Source: Phallusia mammillata | Lineage: Eukaryota; Chordata; Ascidiacea; Phlebobranchia; Ascidiidae | Assembly (NCBI GenBank): GCA_003260075.1 | Contig: QLIY01000054.1 | Span: forward strand, 124,001 to 188,000 | Direction: 5' to 3' | DNA length: 64,000 nt | In this document: positions 14,101-23,835 of the stretch, one piece after another | How positions within the stretch are numbered: the stretch's first letter is position 1 | Layout: every line of letters begins with the position of its first letter | Translations under genes and position numbers: made by a program | The notes under the pieces: generated by a model | Seen by the model: only the letters and a program-made list of their open reading frames with translations | Told to the model about the DNA's origin: nothing | Database searches by the model: none

Positions 14101-17100
14101 AAAATATAAAGCAGTTTCTTGGCTTTAGAGGCTGGTCCCGAATTGTTACGTTGTTTTCTTGACATCCTGTGAGGGGGGGGGGGGTAAGCATTGTTAGGTG
14201 TCCTTGGTTGTCTTATACGAGGTGGGGCAGTTAGGGGTGGATTAGAAAAGTCCCAAGCACCACTCCAACTGTTATGTTGCATGGTTTCACTGCTGTTCAC
14301 AAAGCGATTCAATTTCAGTTTAAGTCTGGAAAATTCATCTTGTTGTTGGACATAATCCTCTTTGATGCCTATTACTTCTTCTACACCCAAGACAGTTTCT
14401 TTATTTTCAGTTGAAATCCTTCCGGCATTAACTTCAACTACAGGAACGGGGGGGGGGAAAGCATTGTTAGGTGTTCTTGGTTGTCTTATACGAGGTGGGG
14501 CAGTAAGAGGTGGATTGGAAAAGTCCCAAGCCCCACTCCAACTGTTATGTTGCATGGTTTCACTGCTGTTCACAAAGCGATTCAATTTCAGTTTAAGTCT
14601 GGAAAATTCATCTTGTTGTAGGACATAATCTTCTTTGATGCCTATTACTTCTTCTACACCCAAGACAGTTTCTTTATTTTCAGTTGAAATCCTTCCGGCA
14701 TTAACTTCAACTACAGGAACCTCTACTGATTCAATATCACGTGATACAGCAAGGGATTTAATTCGGTTTGCTATAATGTCTGATGACTTACTGAGCGACC
14801 TGCAAAAAAGAAAGTCCTTGAAAATTCACAGTACACAAAGTGAAATGAACTAATACAAAGCATAATTGGAAAGTCGCAAAACACAGAGACAAATCTCAAC
14901 AACAATCCAACTGTTTTACTCCATGAACAACTACTGTAGATAGGTCTGAAACTATTGTGCTAGCATATTAGCTGTTTTCAAAAAACTTGTGCACATGCAT
15001 ATGTTGGAAAAGAGACAACAGATTATTTCCTTTAGGCATTCACAATCAACAGCATGCATATCCAAACAATGAAAATTAACCCTATGACATAGGGGTGTCA
15101 TTCATGTCTATGCTGGCAAAGGAAAGAGCTCTTGTAGCACTGTGGCAACAATGCAAAGACAAAGATAACAAAGTTGTAGAGGCTTGGGGGGGGGGCTCTA
15201 CTGATTCAATATCATGTGATACAGCAAGGGATTTTATTCGGTTTGTTATAATGTCTGATGACTTACTGAGCGACCTGCAAAAAAGAAAGTCCTGGGGGGG
15301 GGGAAATGCGCTTGCTGTAGTGAAGATGGATTAAAAACATAAAAACCATTTGGTTGAACAAAGAAGTCATCGGTGCTCAGTATACAACCACGAGGACCTG
15401 TTAGCAAGTATAGTATAATATCCCTTTGCCTATCTGTCACCATAACCACGATAAACAAATCACTTGTCCATTACNTTAAATGTGAAGGTTTCAGAAATTT
15501 GCTGTCGAAAGCATGTGTAGACAAAAGCTTAATAGCTCTTTGTTGTTGAACGCTACTTACCCTTTTGCAGGCTGCAGTAACGAAAGAGGATTGTTCTCGC
15601 TTTATACAAGATTACGAACCCGATGACGACAACAAACGGAATGAGGTCATGGGAATGGAAGGTAAGTATCTAGAAATTGTTTCTCTATTTACCAGCCAGT
15701 ATAATACTCAACCAACTTCAGTCTTTTGACTATGGATGGACGTAAAACGTTTATAATCCGACAGTATGTGACTACCGGTGTTACTGATTTTTTTTTATCA
15801 GTAATGCAGCACGGTTTCGGTTGGCCACTAACAGTTTGTCCAAATATGCTGTTTGGGCGATGTTTTTGTTACGGCCCAAAACATTCTACCAAATTGAGCT
15901 TTTGTCGTTAAGCGTTTACGCAGACCAGCGATTACAACATACTCGTTAATGAATCATAGTTAACCAGGTTCCTTGAAGACGAATTAAGTCGGTCCCCCAA
16001 GTCGGTCAAACCGAATCAAGTCGGCCCCAAGCTTTTTCCTTATNGATTATCATTGAATGTTTCCAGTTCCTTTTCCGACTCTACTGTAACACTCTGGTCA
16101 GGTGCTGCTTCTTTAGTTGTTGGTTCCTCATCCCAATTTAATGGTGGAGAAAAATGGTTTAAAGATGAAGTGGCACTAATGTCTTCAGGAACTGATTTCT
16201 TCACACATATTTTATCAGTAGTGGCAGTATTTCCATGATCAGTAGACTTATTTTCACTTGGTGCTTTGCTGGTTTTGCAGTTTGTGTTGTTTTTAGTTTT
16301 ATTGCTGACAGGTTTGTTTTTAGCTGCTGATTTTTGTTTCGCAGCCCTCCTGCGTGCCTTGCGAGAACTAGATTTTGTTGATCGTTGCGGTGTTAATTGT
16401 GATGACAGTGAAGTAGGTTCTGATGGCAACACCGTGGATGGTGATTCTGGTAATGAAGTTGATGACTCTGCATCCCACTTTTTTACTTTAAACAGAAATG
16501 AAACAGATTTTCAGATATTTTCACAGCACAAGTTATTTAATTTAAAAAACTCGTTTGTTTACAAACTATTACCAGTTGCAGTTTCTGTTTGATTTGGTTT
16601 TCTTTCAACATCTTCAGCTTTTGAAGCACTGCTTTCTGGTGTAGATGGGCATAATATGCTTAGCTGGTCCAATGCCTTTACAACTGTAACAAGAATAATA
16701 AAAAAAATGTTTCAGAAAGATTACAAAGTAGAGGAAAAGCAAAGAAGATAAAGCAGAGAAAGCATTGGTTCAGCATTTTTTGAAAAAGTACTGTATTTAT
16801 TTGATTGTAAGCTGCGGTTTATAAAGTTTTTTACCCTACAGCAAGGGCCACCAAACTTTTTTACTGTTGGCCGGATAAGTTTAATAATGATTCATGCGGG
16901 CCGCATAGTTTTCATACCCTAGCGCCGTCTTTCCAAACTTAGCCCGCGAGGCGATTTTTATAGGGGCGCCAAGATATGGTCTTTCTACAAACCCATTTAA
17001 AGTCTGGTGATGCGACTTTTAAACTGTATGGTTAGACTTAGAATTCAGGGCAATGCTTCTATATTTCATCAAAAGTAACCAAAGAAGGCGATTGTTTGTG

Positions 17101-17622
17101 CACAATTAACACTGGTTTGTGACATAACAAACTGGTTTTGGTTCAATCCTGGGCGTTGTAATCCTATGTAACTACGTAACATAAATTCTACATATCGCGA
17201 CAGGAAAACTTTCGTAAGGAGTAGATTAATTTTTGAATGTTACAAAATTATCAATATGATTTGGCAAACCAAAAAATGTGGCCGCGGGCCGGATGAAATG
17301 ACCTCGCAGGCCGAATCCGACCCGTGGGCCGTAGTTTGGTGACCCCTGCCCTACAGTATTTTCAGCTTTTTATTATCATATCGGTGGAATTTCTCCACCC
17401 AATCGAGGTTGGCTTACATTATTTTTTTTGTTACCTTCAGTTTACAATTAAGGGCAGCTTACAATTAAGCAAATATGGTAAATAAAACACAATAAAAATA
17501 TTTTACATACTATTGAAATCATTTTCGGACAAAATGATGTAAATAACTTCTGGTTCAAGTTGTGGAAACATTTCCTGAGTTTGTCGAAAAACATAATCTT
17601 GTGTTGGTCCGGTTCCAGACAT
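5109..17622 (-). CDS. N4BP2: NEDD4-binding protein 2 orthologue (CUE, polynucleotide-kinase-like P-loop, DUF1771, Smr)
   Basis: Exons on the minus strand: 17511-17622 (ATG), 16573-16683, 16045-16485 (3' end lost at an N), 14051-14799 (duplicated inside), 13607-13969, 13408-13474, 12119-13319, 11703-11868, 10929-11060, 10329-10507, 9685-9821, 9564-9623, 8645-8792, 8486-8581, 8105-8248, 7621-7721, 6404-6556, 5303-5439 and 5109-5224 (TAA). Phases agree at every junction downstream of the broken stretch. Domains in order: N-terminal CUE (EMFPQLEPEVI, SIVKALDQL); basic and acidic linker; P-loop kinase with Walker A GAPGSGKST, STDDFF, an IIDNTN motif and AKRNSHGVPKETI; a long acidic Ser/Thr region; a CUE-like helix set (LQALFPNLSPEHLHEVY); a third CUE-like set (MMYPKIPEDLL, NNYNMEETM); DUF1771 (HRKAAAANHQSKGSLAMYY); and Smr (LDLHGLHVDEAI, ITGWG). 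This is the N4BP2 order. The Smr loop after ITGWG reads RNSATGT rather than the usual HS-GG form. In the human family member the kinase and Smr nuclease act on nucleic acids; activity here is inferred. Confidence 0.92.
5615..5829. mobile_element. hAT-type MITE with CAGTRGTTCTCAAACT ends
   Basis: The ends are inverted copies of CAGTAGTTCTCAAACT and AGTTTGAGAACCACTG. Both sides carry the exact 8-base duplication GTCTACGG (5607-5614 and 5830-5837). It lies in the N4BP2 intron before the Smr exon. An 8-base duplication and CAG...CTG ends are typical of the hAT superfamily; there is no transposase. Confidence 0.85.
5877..5960. mobile_element. Short inverted-repeat element, CAGTAAACC ends (Tc1/pogo-like)
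   Basis: The ends read CAGTAAACCCCAGTTAA and TTAACCGAGGTTTACTG, imperfect inverted repeats about 84 bases apart. TA precedes the left end but not clearly the right. Related sequence occurs near 32232-32395 and 61833-61935. Assignment to a mariner/pogo-type family is by the look of the ends only. Confidence 0.5.
8106..8248 (-). repeat. N4BP2 third CUE-like exon with a partial allelic copy downstream
   Basis: The full exon (8105-8248) encodes KNNYNMEETMYAIACIW. After the run at 8079-8088 a second, slightly divergent copy of its 3' half lies at about 7967-8077, ending in its own GTAAGC donor. This is an allelic overlap, not an extra exon. Confidence 0.75.
9000..9240. repeat. Dispersed repeat with GACCTGTATGGGACGT...AAACGT core
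   Basis: GACCTGTATGGGACGTCAAAACGTC-type sequence followed by an AATAA-rich tail and a GCCAGAAG-GCTCTACAAACTTGA-like end occurs here and twice at 11160-11540. A related piece containing GCCAGGCATAATGTCAAG lies at 60090-60133 in the opposite orientation. It is clearly an interspersed repeat; the family is not recognised. Confidence 0.6.
9383..9623 (-). repeat. Allelic pair of a small N4BP2 exon
   Basis: The 60-base exon at 9564-9623 (LQMEETHGLQEYKKT) is repeated at about 9383-9442 on the other side of the 9443-9452 run, with one C/T change that alters the codon after KKT. Flanking intron sequence is duplicated as well. Confidence 0.8.
10119..10298. mobile_element. MITE of the CAGTGGTGGGATTCAGCCGGTTCG family, copy 1
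   Basis: The ends CAGTGGTGGGATTCA and TGAATCCCACCACTG (here TTGAATCCCACCACTG) are inverted repeats, and the interior has paired GAACCGG words. The flanking 8 bases are similar but not identical (GGTGAACC and GGTTAACT). It lies 30 bases from the donor of an N4BP2 exon (10329). Confidence 0.8.
11097..11522. repeat. Allelic duplication of N4BP2 intron around a G run
   Basis: About 185 bases starting CACTGTGATGCTTTCAGC appear on both sides of 11282-11291 with scattered differences. The unit contains the dispersed GACCTGTATGGGACGT repeat. Confidence 0.75.
14051..14799 (-). repeat. N4BP2: N4BP2 kinase exon present as two allelic copies in tandem
   Basis: Reading the minus strand, the exon runs from 14799 to 14458, hits a 10-base run (14448-14457), restarts at VPVVEVNAGRIS, and repeats about 260 bases nearly identically to a second run (14173-14184) before continuing into the Walker A motif. 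The copies differ at a few positions (for example NNAF versus NNAY, VLQQ versus VQQQ). The reading frame stays open through both copies, so a naive gene model would contain a false internal duplication of about 90 residues. I read this as two haplotypes laid end to end. Confidence 0.8.
15196..15293 (-). repeat. Stray allelic copy of the start of the N4BP2 kinase exon
   Basis: This near-identical copy of about 14721-14820 (acceptor and first ~70 coding bases of the kinase exon) is bounded by G runs at 15186-15195 and 15294-15303. It differs at several single bases. It lies upstream of the true exon in gene order and is a haplotype fragment, not an extra exon. Confidence 0.8.
15304..15474 (-). 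repeat. Stray allelic copy of the second N4BP2 kinase exon (start)
   Basis: This is a copy of about 13874-14036 encoding GPRGCILSTDDFFVQ with SNPs (FVQPNGFYVFN versus FVQSNGFYVFD). It ends at the N at 15475. In gene order it precedes the exon it should follow, so this part of the assembly is scrambled. Confidence 0.8.
15475..15475. other. Single N: scaffold join
   Basis: One ambiguous base separates an N4BP2 allelic fragment from unrelated sequence. With the N at 16044 it brackets a 568-base piece. Confidence 0.9.
15476..16043. other. 568-base piece from another locus lodged between N4BP2 exons
   Basis: The segment is bounded by single Ns on both sides. It shares no sequence with N4BP2 and carries a plus-strand exon of a different gene. 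It ends in a short stretch of repeated AAGTCGG words (about 15980-16032). It sits where the N4BP2 exon 3 to exon 4 intron and the exon 3 end should be. Confidence 0.75.
15571..15661 (+). CDS. Orphan exon, possibly phosphoinositide phospholipase C EF-hand region
   Basis: A polypyrimidine acceptor (CCTTTTGCAG) and a GGTAAGT donor frame 91 coding bases in phase 0 to 1. The translation includes TKEDCSRFIQDYEPDDDNKR and MGMEG. The pattern of an acidic YEP followed by an NKR-type stretch and a MGxEG(F) end resembles the last EF-hand of animal PI-PLCs. This is a family-pattern match by eye only. No neighbouring exon of such a gene is visible, which fits a misplaced contig. Confidence 0.4.
16044..16044. 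other. Single N: scaffold join cutting N4BP2 exon 3
   Basis: The open reading frame of exon 3 (TVESEKELETFNDN at its end) runs straight into this N, so the exon end and its donor are missing. Confidence 0.9.
16842..17348. mobile_element. hAT-type element with CAAGGGCCACCAAAC ends
   Basis: The left end CAAGGGCCACCAAACTTTTT and right end GTAGTTTGGTGACCCCTG are inverted repeats. The 8-base duplication CCCTACAG is perfect (16834-16841 and 17349-17356). It is about 507 bases with no transposase, in the first intron of N4BP2. A broken relative lies at 23330-23513. Confidence 0.85.
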
Positions 17623-18730
17623 CTTTCTTGACTTTCAAATTAAATTTTAATTCCATAACAATGGAAGTCTTTCACCAATAAGTTTTAAGACATGGTTTTG
17701 CTTTTAAAGTCAAAACAGTCCCTAATGATCAATACTGCTGTAACATACACCCCCCCCCCTTTCTTGACTTTCAAATTAAATTTTAATTCCATAACAATGG
17801 AAGTCTTCCACCAACAAGTTTTAAGACATGTTTTTGCTTTTAAAGTCAAAACAGTCCCTAATAGGTTGATCAATACTGCTGCAACAAAGCGTATGTCGCA
17901 ATTTGCATCAAGATTTTAACGGTTAAAACACTGAAAACAAGTAATTGTGTCATACCTCATCACAATAATAAAACTACCCATAGGTTGAGTTTAAATAGAA
18001 AAACTTACTACCTGATACTTGTGACGTTAAAAACTCGACACAAAACACTGATAGGTCGTGCAAATTTTTACCCCCCCCCCTCACAATAATAAAACTACCC
18101 ATAGGTTGAGTTTAAATAGAAAAACTTATTTAACTACCTGATACTTGTGACGTTAAAAACTCGACACAAAACACTTATAGGTCGTGCATTTTTTCCTAGT
18201 TTTTATTACAGTCATAACTTGCTTTCTAATCACAACAACAAGCAGTTAACGAAATTTACAACTCAAACTTTGTTGTCGTGGATTTCGGAAGTCATTCAAG
18301 CGTGAAATTGCACATGATCGATGATGCGTGCAAAACACGACATGTGCCTTTTTCTGTTTTCATTCAGGTATTTTTCCCAAACTTTTCCGAAAGGTTATTA
18401 GTGAGTAGTTGCTTTGTGGTAAGCATTGATGCACAGGTGTCCATGTGGCAAATATGTAAAACGCATCTCAGCGCCTGATTGTCTGTAATTGTGACGTCAG
18501 TATAGGGTACTTTAACGTATTTCCGGTTTCACTTCCCCAATTCGATTGCGCAAAACAATTAACATTCGTCTTTCTGCAAAAATGACACACGACTGAAGAT
18601 TTTGTGTAAATAAATCACATTAAGCAACTTGTACAAACTTGCAAAGTCACTTAATTGGTAAAACTAGTTTTATTTCTTTAAATTGCAATTCATTTGTTAC
18701 GTTTTAGGATTTTTCCTGATTTGTTTAAAT
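17623..18730. promoter_or_regulatory. Divergent intergenic region N4BP2 / MTHFD2
   Basis: This 1.1 kb separates two divergent ATGs and must hold both promoters. About 110-170 bases on each side of the C runs at 17750 and 18071 are allelic duplicates, so the true spacing is probably nearer 0.8 kb. No TATA box or other signal could be assigned with confidence. Confidence 0.45.
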
Positions 18731-21700
18731 ATGTTTAGGATAGGATTAGTAATCTGTACCAAAGCAAGACTTGTCAAACCTACAGTACAGTTAGGGCAAG
18801 CAATCAAATGTGCATCGATACACACATCATCTGCAAGGTACGTATTTTTGCAATTATGTTTTTGGACTAGACTTGGTGTATTTCTTATTTTAAATCACTT
18901 TATACAAGATTTTGGTAACTGCATTGTATAATATTTGAAAATTCTGTGCAAGATTTACTTTCAAGCTATTTTTAAGGAATGAGGCCAAAATTATTAGCGG
19001 AACGAAACTTGCTGGTGATATCCACAAAGAGGTAAAAGCTGAAATAGACGAATGGATGAAAGATGGCAACCGTGCTCCCCACCTGGCGGCTGTGCTGGTT
19101 GGAGATGACCCTGCTAGTGCAACTTATATCAAAAATAAAGTAAAAGCCTGCAGTAAAGTTGGTGTGTTTGAAATCTTTATTTTTTTTGTCTTTAATTTGA
19201 TTGTAATTTCTTTTTGGAAATCATGTTTTTAAATACATGATGCACAGTTTTAAAAATTCTAGGCAAAAAGATGCAAGCCAGTATTTGGGTGCAAACATCC
19301 CAATGTTTCGACAGTTTCTATTGTAACCGTCATGCAAAATAAAAACCGAAGCGATGTTACTTGGTGCTGCACAACAGTAATAGATGGAGTGATGCAAAGT
19401 TAAATGTGATGTTTACACTCAAATAATAACTTGTATACTTTTGCTCAGAATTGTTTCATTATTTGGCAGAGTCTAATTTACTTATTTGTGTTGGTCTAAA
19501 GCACTTTTTATTACCAAGCAATTTAGTTTTGCAATAGTTTGTCTTGCTATAACTACTAAACTAAACTGCTGCAAACATGTGTCAACTACAGACCTAAGTT
19601 ATATAAAGAGCACAAATTTGTATGCCTTATGCTATTTCTAATTCTTACCAGAATGTCAAGAATTTTTCAAAAATGTAACTTGATAATTTGCATGTCTATT
19701 AAAGCTTGTCACATTGTTTTGTTTCTAACTTGATGCAAAACTAAATTATTAAAACCGTGGCTAATGCTGTAATTTTGGTATAAACCACAAATATTTTTCC
19801 ACTCAGGTATCAGCAGTGAAACTATAAGCAAACCATCAGCAACCTCCCAGGAAGAACTTTTGCAAATTGTTGATTCACTGAACACAAGTGATAAAGTGGA
19901 TGGAATTCTGGTACAACTACCATTACCAGAGCATATCGGTAAGTGACAACCCAAGTTCTTAAGCAAGAGCTTGCAAAAATGCTTCGCTTTGCATCAAAAT
20001 ACTGATAGCTCCCAAGATGCTATTTTTGCCTTTCCAACTCTTTATTACTTTATAGTTTGTTTACCCCCCCCCCGCGTGGGGTTTAACAGGAAAAGAAACC
20101 ACTAAACGAAACCCTGCCGGAAGAAAGAGTATGCACACAAGTCCATTCATGCTTTTTGTACACGTTGGACTAATAATACCCAGTGTTAGTTATCCCGGCT
20201 ATTAATTTGCAAGTAAATGATCAACTACTCTATTGAATAACTTAGATATGAACAACAAAAACTTAAATAATAAAAAACAAGATGACAGCCGAAGAGTTTT
20301 GATATGAGCTGTGCAACTTTTACAAAAAAGTTTTTGTATTGGTTCTTTAAATTTTATGCCTCCAAGATTTCAATATTTGGAAGTACATTAATCAGTAGCA
20401 TTAACATAACATTACTACTGCCTTGGCATAATATTTATCTTATTATGTTTTTTAGTGAAAGCATTAAGGCGCCAATAAAGAAATCCTCCAAAGATGCTTT
20501 TCACCGAGCATGGAAAGACATGGACATTCGACTGAAGACTCAATTTCTTCGTAAACTTGGGTTTCGCAATTTTCAAGTTGACAAATTTTTACATAATACT
20601 GATTTGGACATGTATCAGTTCTGGAAAGGTAAAAAAGTTCTTTAGCATGTGGTTGTCAGTGAACATTAGTTACCAATACTGTTTCCTGTTTTTGTTATCT
20701 GTGCTGCTATATGAATTTGTGATTTGACACGGAAAAGGAAGCATGTACATTTCAAATCAGGTGCCGCTATAAACATAAATAATATAAAATTCCCCCCCCC
20801 CAGAATATATAATATGGAAGTATATCAGAAAGCCACCATTCTAGTTACTTTATAGTTTGTTTGGTATAATATTTGAAGTAAATGTTTTTGTTTTGCAATA
20901 GAGTGGGTAATATCTGCCTGTTAAATTGTAAACTTGTATTGTGTGTTACACAACCATGTATTTCCATATTCCACTACATTCACATGATGATTGTGTGTTT
21001 GCAGATGAGAGGACAGCATGCAATGCGATTGCCCCAGAAAAAGATGTGGATGGCTTTCATATAACCAACATTGGTCGTCTTTGTCTCGATCAGCAATGTC
21101 TGATGCCTGCGACTCCAGCTGGTGTCTGGGAAATGATCAAAAGATCAGGTATTTGTCAAAAACTAAAAGTGTAAGGCTTTGCTTTATATGTAATGCTTTT
21201 AGTTTGGCAACATTTATCACAGTTTCCACTTTTGTTAACAATGCTGATTTATCAGGCTATAAAAGTCAAAAGTGTTGATGTGTCAAATATGCAAATTTTT
21301 CCCATGGGGGATTCTTTTCTTACCTTTGTATGTTTTTGTTTAGTTTATTCATTTGATTGCCTGTTTTGAAATCAAGGGTGGTTGACAAGGTGGCCTTAGG
21401 GTCTTTCGCCACCCTGCCGCTTAAGCAGCAAAATTAATTACTTACTACTTACTTACTATGTGTCTGTAGGGCATTGTTATACACCTGACAGTGTATTTTA
21501 CAGCTATTTGTGTATACAGTCCTTAATTATATGTAAGCTGAAGACAGTGGACACTGTTTTGACCATTCAACAGCACTTCACCATATTGGGAGCAATGTGC
21601 AGAAAAGTCATGCCTCAACCAATACCTGATTTATTTTCTTATTTCGTATGTTACCAGGTGTGGAGACATTTGCCAAGATTGCTCTTGTTTGTGGCCGATC

Positions 21701-23835
21701 GAAGAATGTTGGGATGCCAGCTGCTATGCTCCTCCACACAGATCATCGACATGAAAGACCTGGAGGTAGGTTCCAAAAATTAACATTGCTGTGTTTTAAG
21801 TATTTACTACTAGGGATGGGCCAAAACTGCAAGTGTTCTGTTTGGCCGAGCACCGAGCATCACCAGTGATGTATTAAAGCTGTACAGGCCCTAGAAGTAC
21901 GCGTTTTTACACTTATAACGCATTTAAATAAACCGTCATTTTTGTTCTGGTGTACCCATTCAAAAAAATATTTGTATGTTGAATATGCAAATTTGGTGCT
22001 CGGGTCAGTTTGTGCAACCGGTTGGCCGAGCACCGAGCATAAAAACAGTGATGCTCGGCCCCCCCCCCATGAGGTCCTTTACGTCACCAGTGATGTATTA
22101 AGCTGTACAGGCGCTAGAAGTACGTGTTTTTTTACAATCATAACGCATTTAAATAAACTGTCATTTTTGTTCTCGTGTACCCGTTCCCCCCCCCCATGAG
22201 GTCCTTTACGTCACCAGTGATGTATTAAGCTGTACAGGCGCTAAAAGTACGCGTTTTTTTATAATAACGCATTTAAATAAACTGTCATTTTTGTTCTCGT
22301 GTACCCGTTCAAAAAAAAATATTCGTATGTTAGTATGAATATGCAAATTTGGTGCTCGGGTCAGTTTGCGCAACCGCTCGGCCAAGCACCGAGCAAAACG
22401 GTTCTGGCTCGGCTCGGCTCGGCCCATCCCTATTTACTACTGTATAGTGACCACACTACCATGTTCTCTCATGTGAATCAAAGTGTTTCATTTGCCCTTT
22501 CTTTTATTACCACCACCATTATATGTAGCATGATTGCGACATGACAACGCTGGAAAATAAAGCTTCAACCACTTCAACTAAAGTATTTTTGCAGGTGATG
22601 CTACAGTTATCCAAACCCACAGGTACACTCCGAGGGAACACCTTAAAATGTTGGCCCAACATGCAGATATCATTATTGCAGCAGCTGGTAAGTACTCCAT
22701 AAAATAGATTTGTGTAAGAACTGAGGATGCCACTGTAGCGGTGAAATTGATATTACGTTGCATGACTGAAACACAGACTGATTCAAGTTTATTGTAAGCT
22801 TCAGTTTTGTATAGTTACCCCCAGTTATGGATTAAGCACGCTTTTTATGTAGTTTTTTTTTTTTGTAAACAGGAGTTCCTGGGCTTATTACAGCTGATAT
22901 GATAAAAGAAGGAGCTTGTGTCATTGATGTTGGGATCAACAGAATCAAGGATGAGAAAACCGGAAAGTTTAAACTTGTCGGTGATGTTGATTTTGATGGT
23001 AAGTTACAAAATAAATCGTACTTTAGAAAAATCTTCTCTATGTTACCACGAAAATATGAAAAAAGGTTATTAAAAAAACTAATTAAGTGTTTTTTAACTG
23101 TTGAATGGTGCCATCCACTGGAAAACCCCTTGAAATAAACAGTTTGTTTCTTGAACAAAGCACTTTATTAAATTACACAAATTGGTCATTCCCCCCCCCC
23201 TTTTCACTTGCAAACAATTGTAAATGAATGTATTGGAATTATGTCGGCACTGATTTCGAAATTATTTAAAGTAAACGCTTCAATACTCTGAAATGGATGT
23301 CCAGTTGTACTAACCAAACTTTAATACACTGCGGGCCAGATACGTTTAATACTAATTCGAGCGTGCCGCATAGTTTACATGCCCCAGTGTCCCCCCCCCC
23401 GTCGTAACAGTAAACTTTCGTAAGGAGTAGATTAATTTTTGACAGTAAAAGTTATTAATACGTTTTGGCGAATCTAAAAAATGGGATCGCGGGCCGTAGT
23501 TTGGTGACCCCTGCATTATATAGTCGGCTGCATCCCCCCCCCCCCCCCCCCCCCCCCCCCCACTACTAAGTTTGGTCTTGATGACAACATTGCTTGTTCT
23601 TTCTTTAGTGCCCCATTAAGATTGCAAATTCCATCAGTCGAGAACTAACAATTTATTAGTTTTAGTAGTTAGCTATTTGGTCTATTGAAACAATTAACTG
23701 TGTTTATTATTGTTCACAGAAGTGAAAAAGGTAGCCGGCCACATCACTCCAGTGCCAGGTGGTGTTGGTCCGATGACTGTTGCCATGTTGTGCAAAAACA
23801 CAATTCAAGCAGCAAAGAGTTTAAAGCAGAATTAG
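18731..23835 (+). CDS. MTHFD2: Bifunctional methylenetetrahydrofolate dehydrogenase/cyclohydrolase, mitochondrial
   Basis: Eight exons join in frame to a 336-residue protein: 18731-18837, 18977-19161, 19807-19938, 21005-21148, 21658-21765, 22595-22687, 22873-22998 and 23720-23835 (TAG). It interconverts 5,10-methylene-THF and 10-formyl-THF in mitochondrial one-carbon metabolism. The first ~33 residues are basic, free of acidic residues and end before the conserved core, as expected of a mitochondrial targeting peptide. Conserved family motifs are present: the TYIKNK pair (Tyr86 and Lys90, the catalytic Tyr and Lys of the family), [11 protein letters not shown] (131-141), PEKDVDGFH (152-160), [10 protein letters not shown] (201-210) and [11 protein letters not shown] (308-318). 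There is no formyl-THF synthetase domain, which separates it from MTHFD1. MTHFD2L is the alternative; the choice between them cannot be made from motifs alone. Intron 3 contains a misplaced contig, and intron 5 a transposon. Confidence 0.95.
20074..20791. other. Inserted contig inside MTHFD2 intron 3
   Basis: The segment is bounded by C runs at 20064-20073 and 20792-20801. The intron sequence TTACTTTATAGTTTGTTT occurs just before the first run and again about 40 bases after the second, so intron 3 is continuous without this piece. It contains an exon whose phase does not fit MTHFD2. Confidence 0.65.
20456..20628 (+). CDS. Orphan exon of an unrecognised gene
   Basis: A TTTTTTAG acceptor and a GGTAAAA donor frame 173 bases, phase 2 to 1, encoding a basic, charged peptide with [19 protein letters not shown] and [18 protein letters not shown]. 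If spliced between MTHFD2 exons 3 and 4 (both phase 1) it would break the frame, so it belongs to another gene. I do not recognise the family; the composition looks like a helical cytoplasmic protein. Confidence 0.5.
21811..22432. mobile_element. hAT-type non-autonomous element, TAGGGATGGGCC ends
   Basis: Inverted ends TAGGGATGGGCC and GGCCCATCCCTA are flanked by the perfect 8-base duplication TTTACTAC (21803-21810 and 22433-22440). The interior has repeated GCTCGG/CCGAGC words and three partly redundant copies separated by C runs at 22059 and 22186, which are probably allelic fragments. The true length is likely about 300-350 bases. It lies in MTHFD2 intron 5. Confidence 0.85.
23330..23513. 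mobile_element. Degraded relative of the GTTTGGTGACCCCTG element
   Basis: The right end GGGCCGTAGTTTGGTGACCCCTG and the interior words CGTAAGGAGTAGATTAATTTTTGA match the element at 16842-17348. The left part is interrupted by the C run at 23391. It lies in the last intron of MTHFD2. Confidence 0.65.

Larger units (their letters stand above)
3620..15303. other. Twelve poly-G gap-like runs (G-polarity block)
   Basis: Runs lie at 3620-3655, 4622-4691, 6818-6827, 7824-7833, 8079-8088, 9153-9162, 9443-9452, 11282-11291, 14173-14184, 14448-14457, 15186-15195 and 15294-15303. Most are exactly 10 bases. Around most of them the left flank is repeated after the run with SNPs, for example 6660-6817 with 6830-6964, 7955-8078 with 8089-8212, and 11097-11281 with 11328-11522. 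I read them as placeholders between overlapping allelic contigs. Confidence 0.8.
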
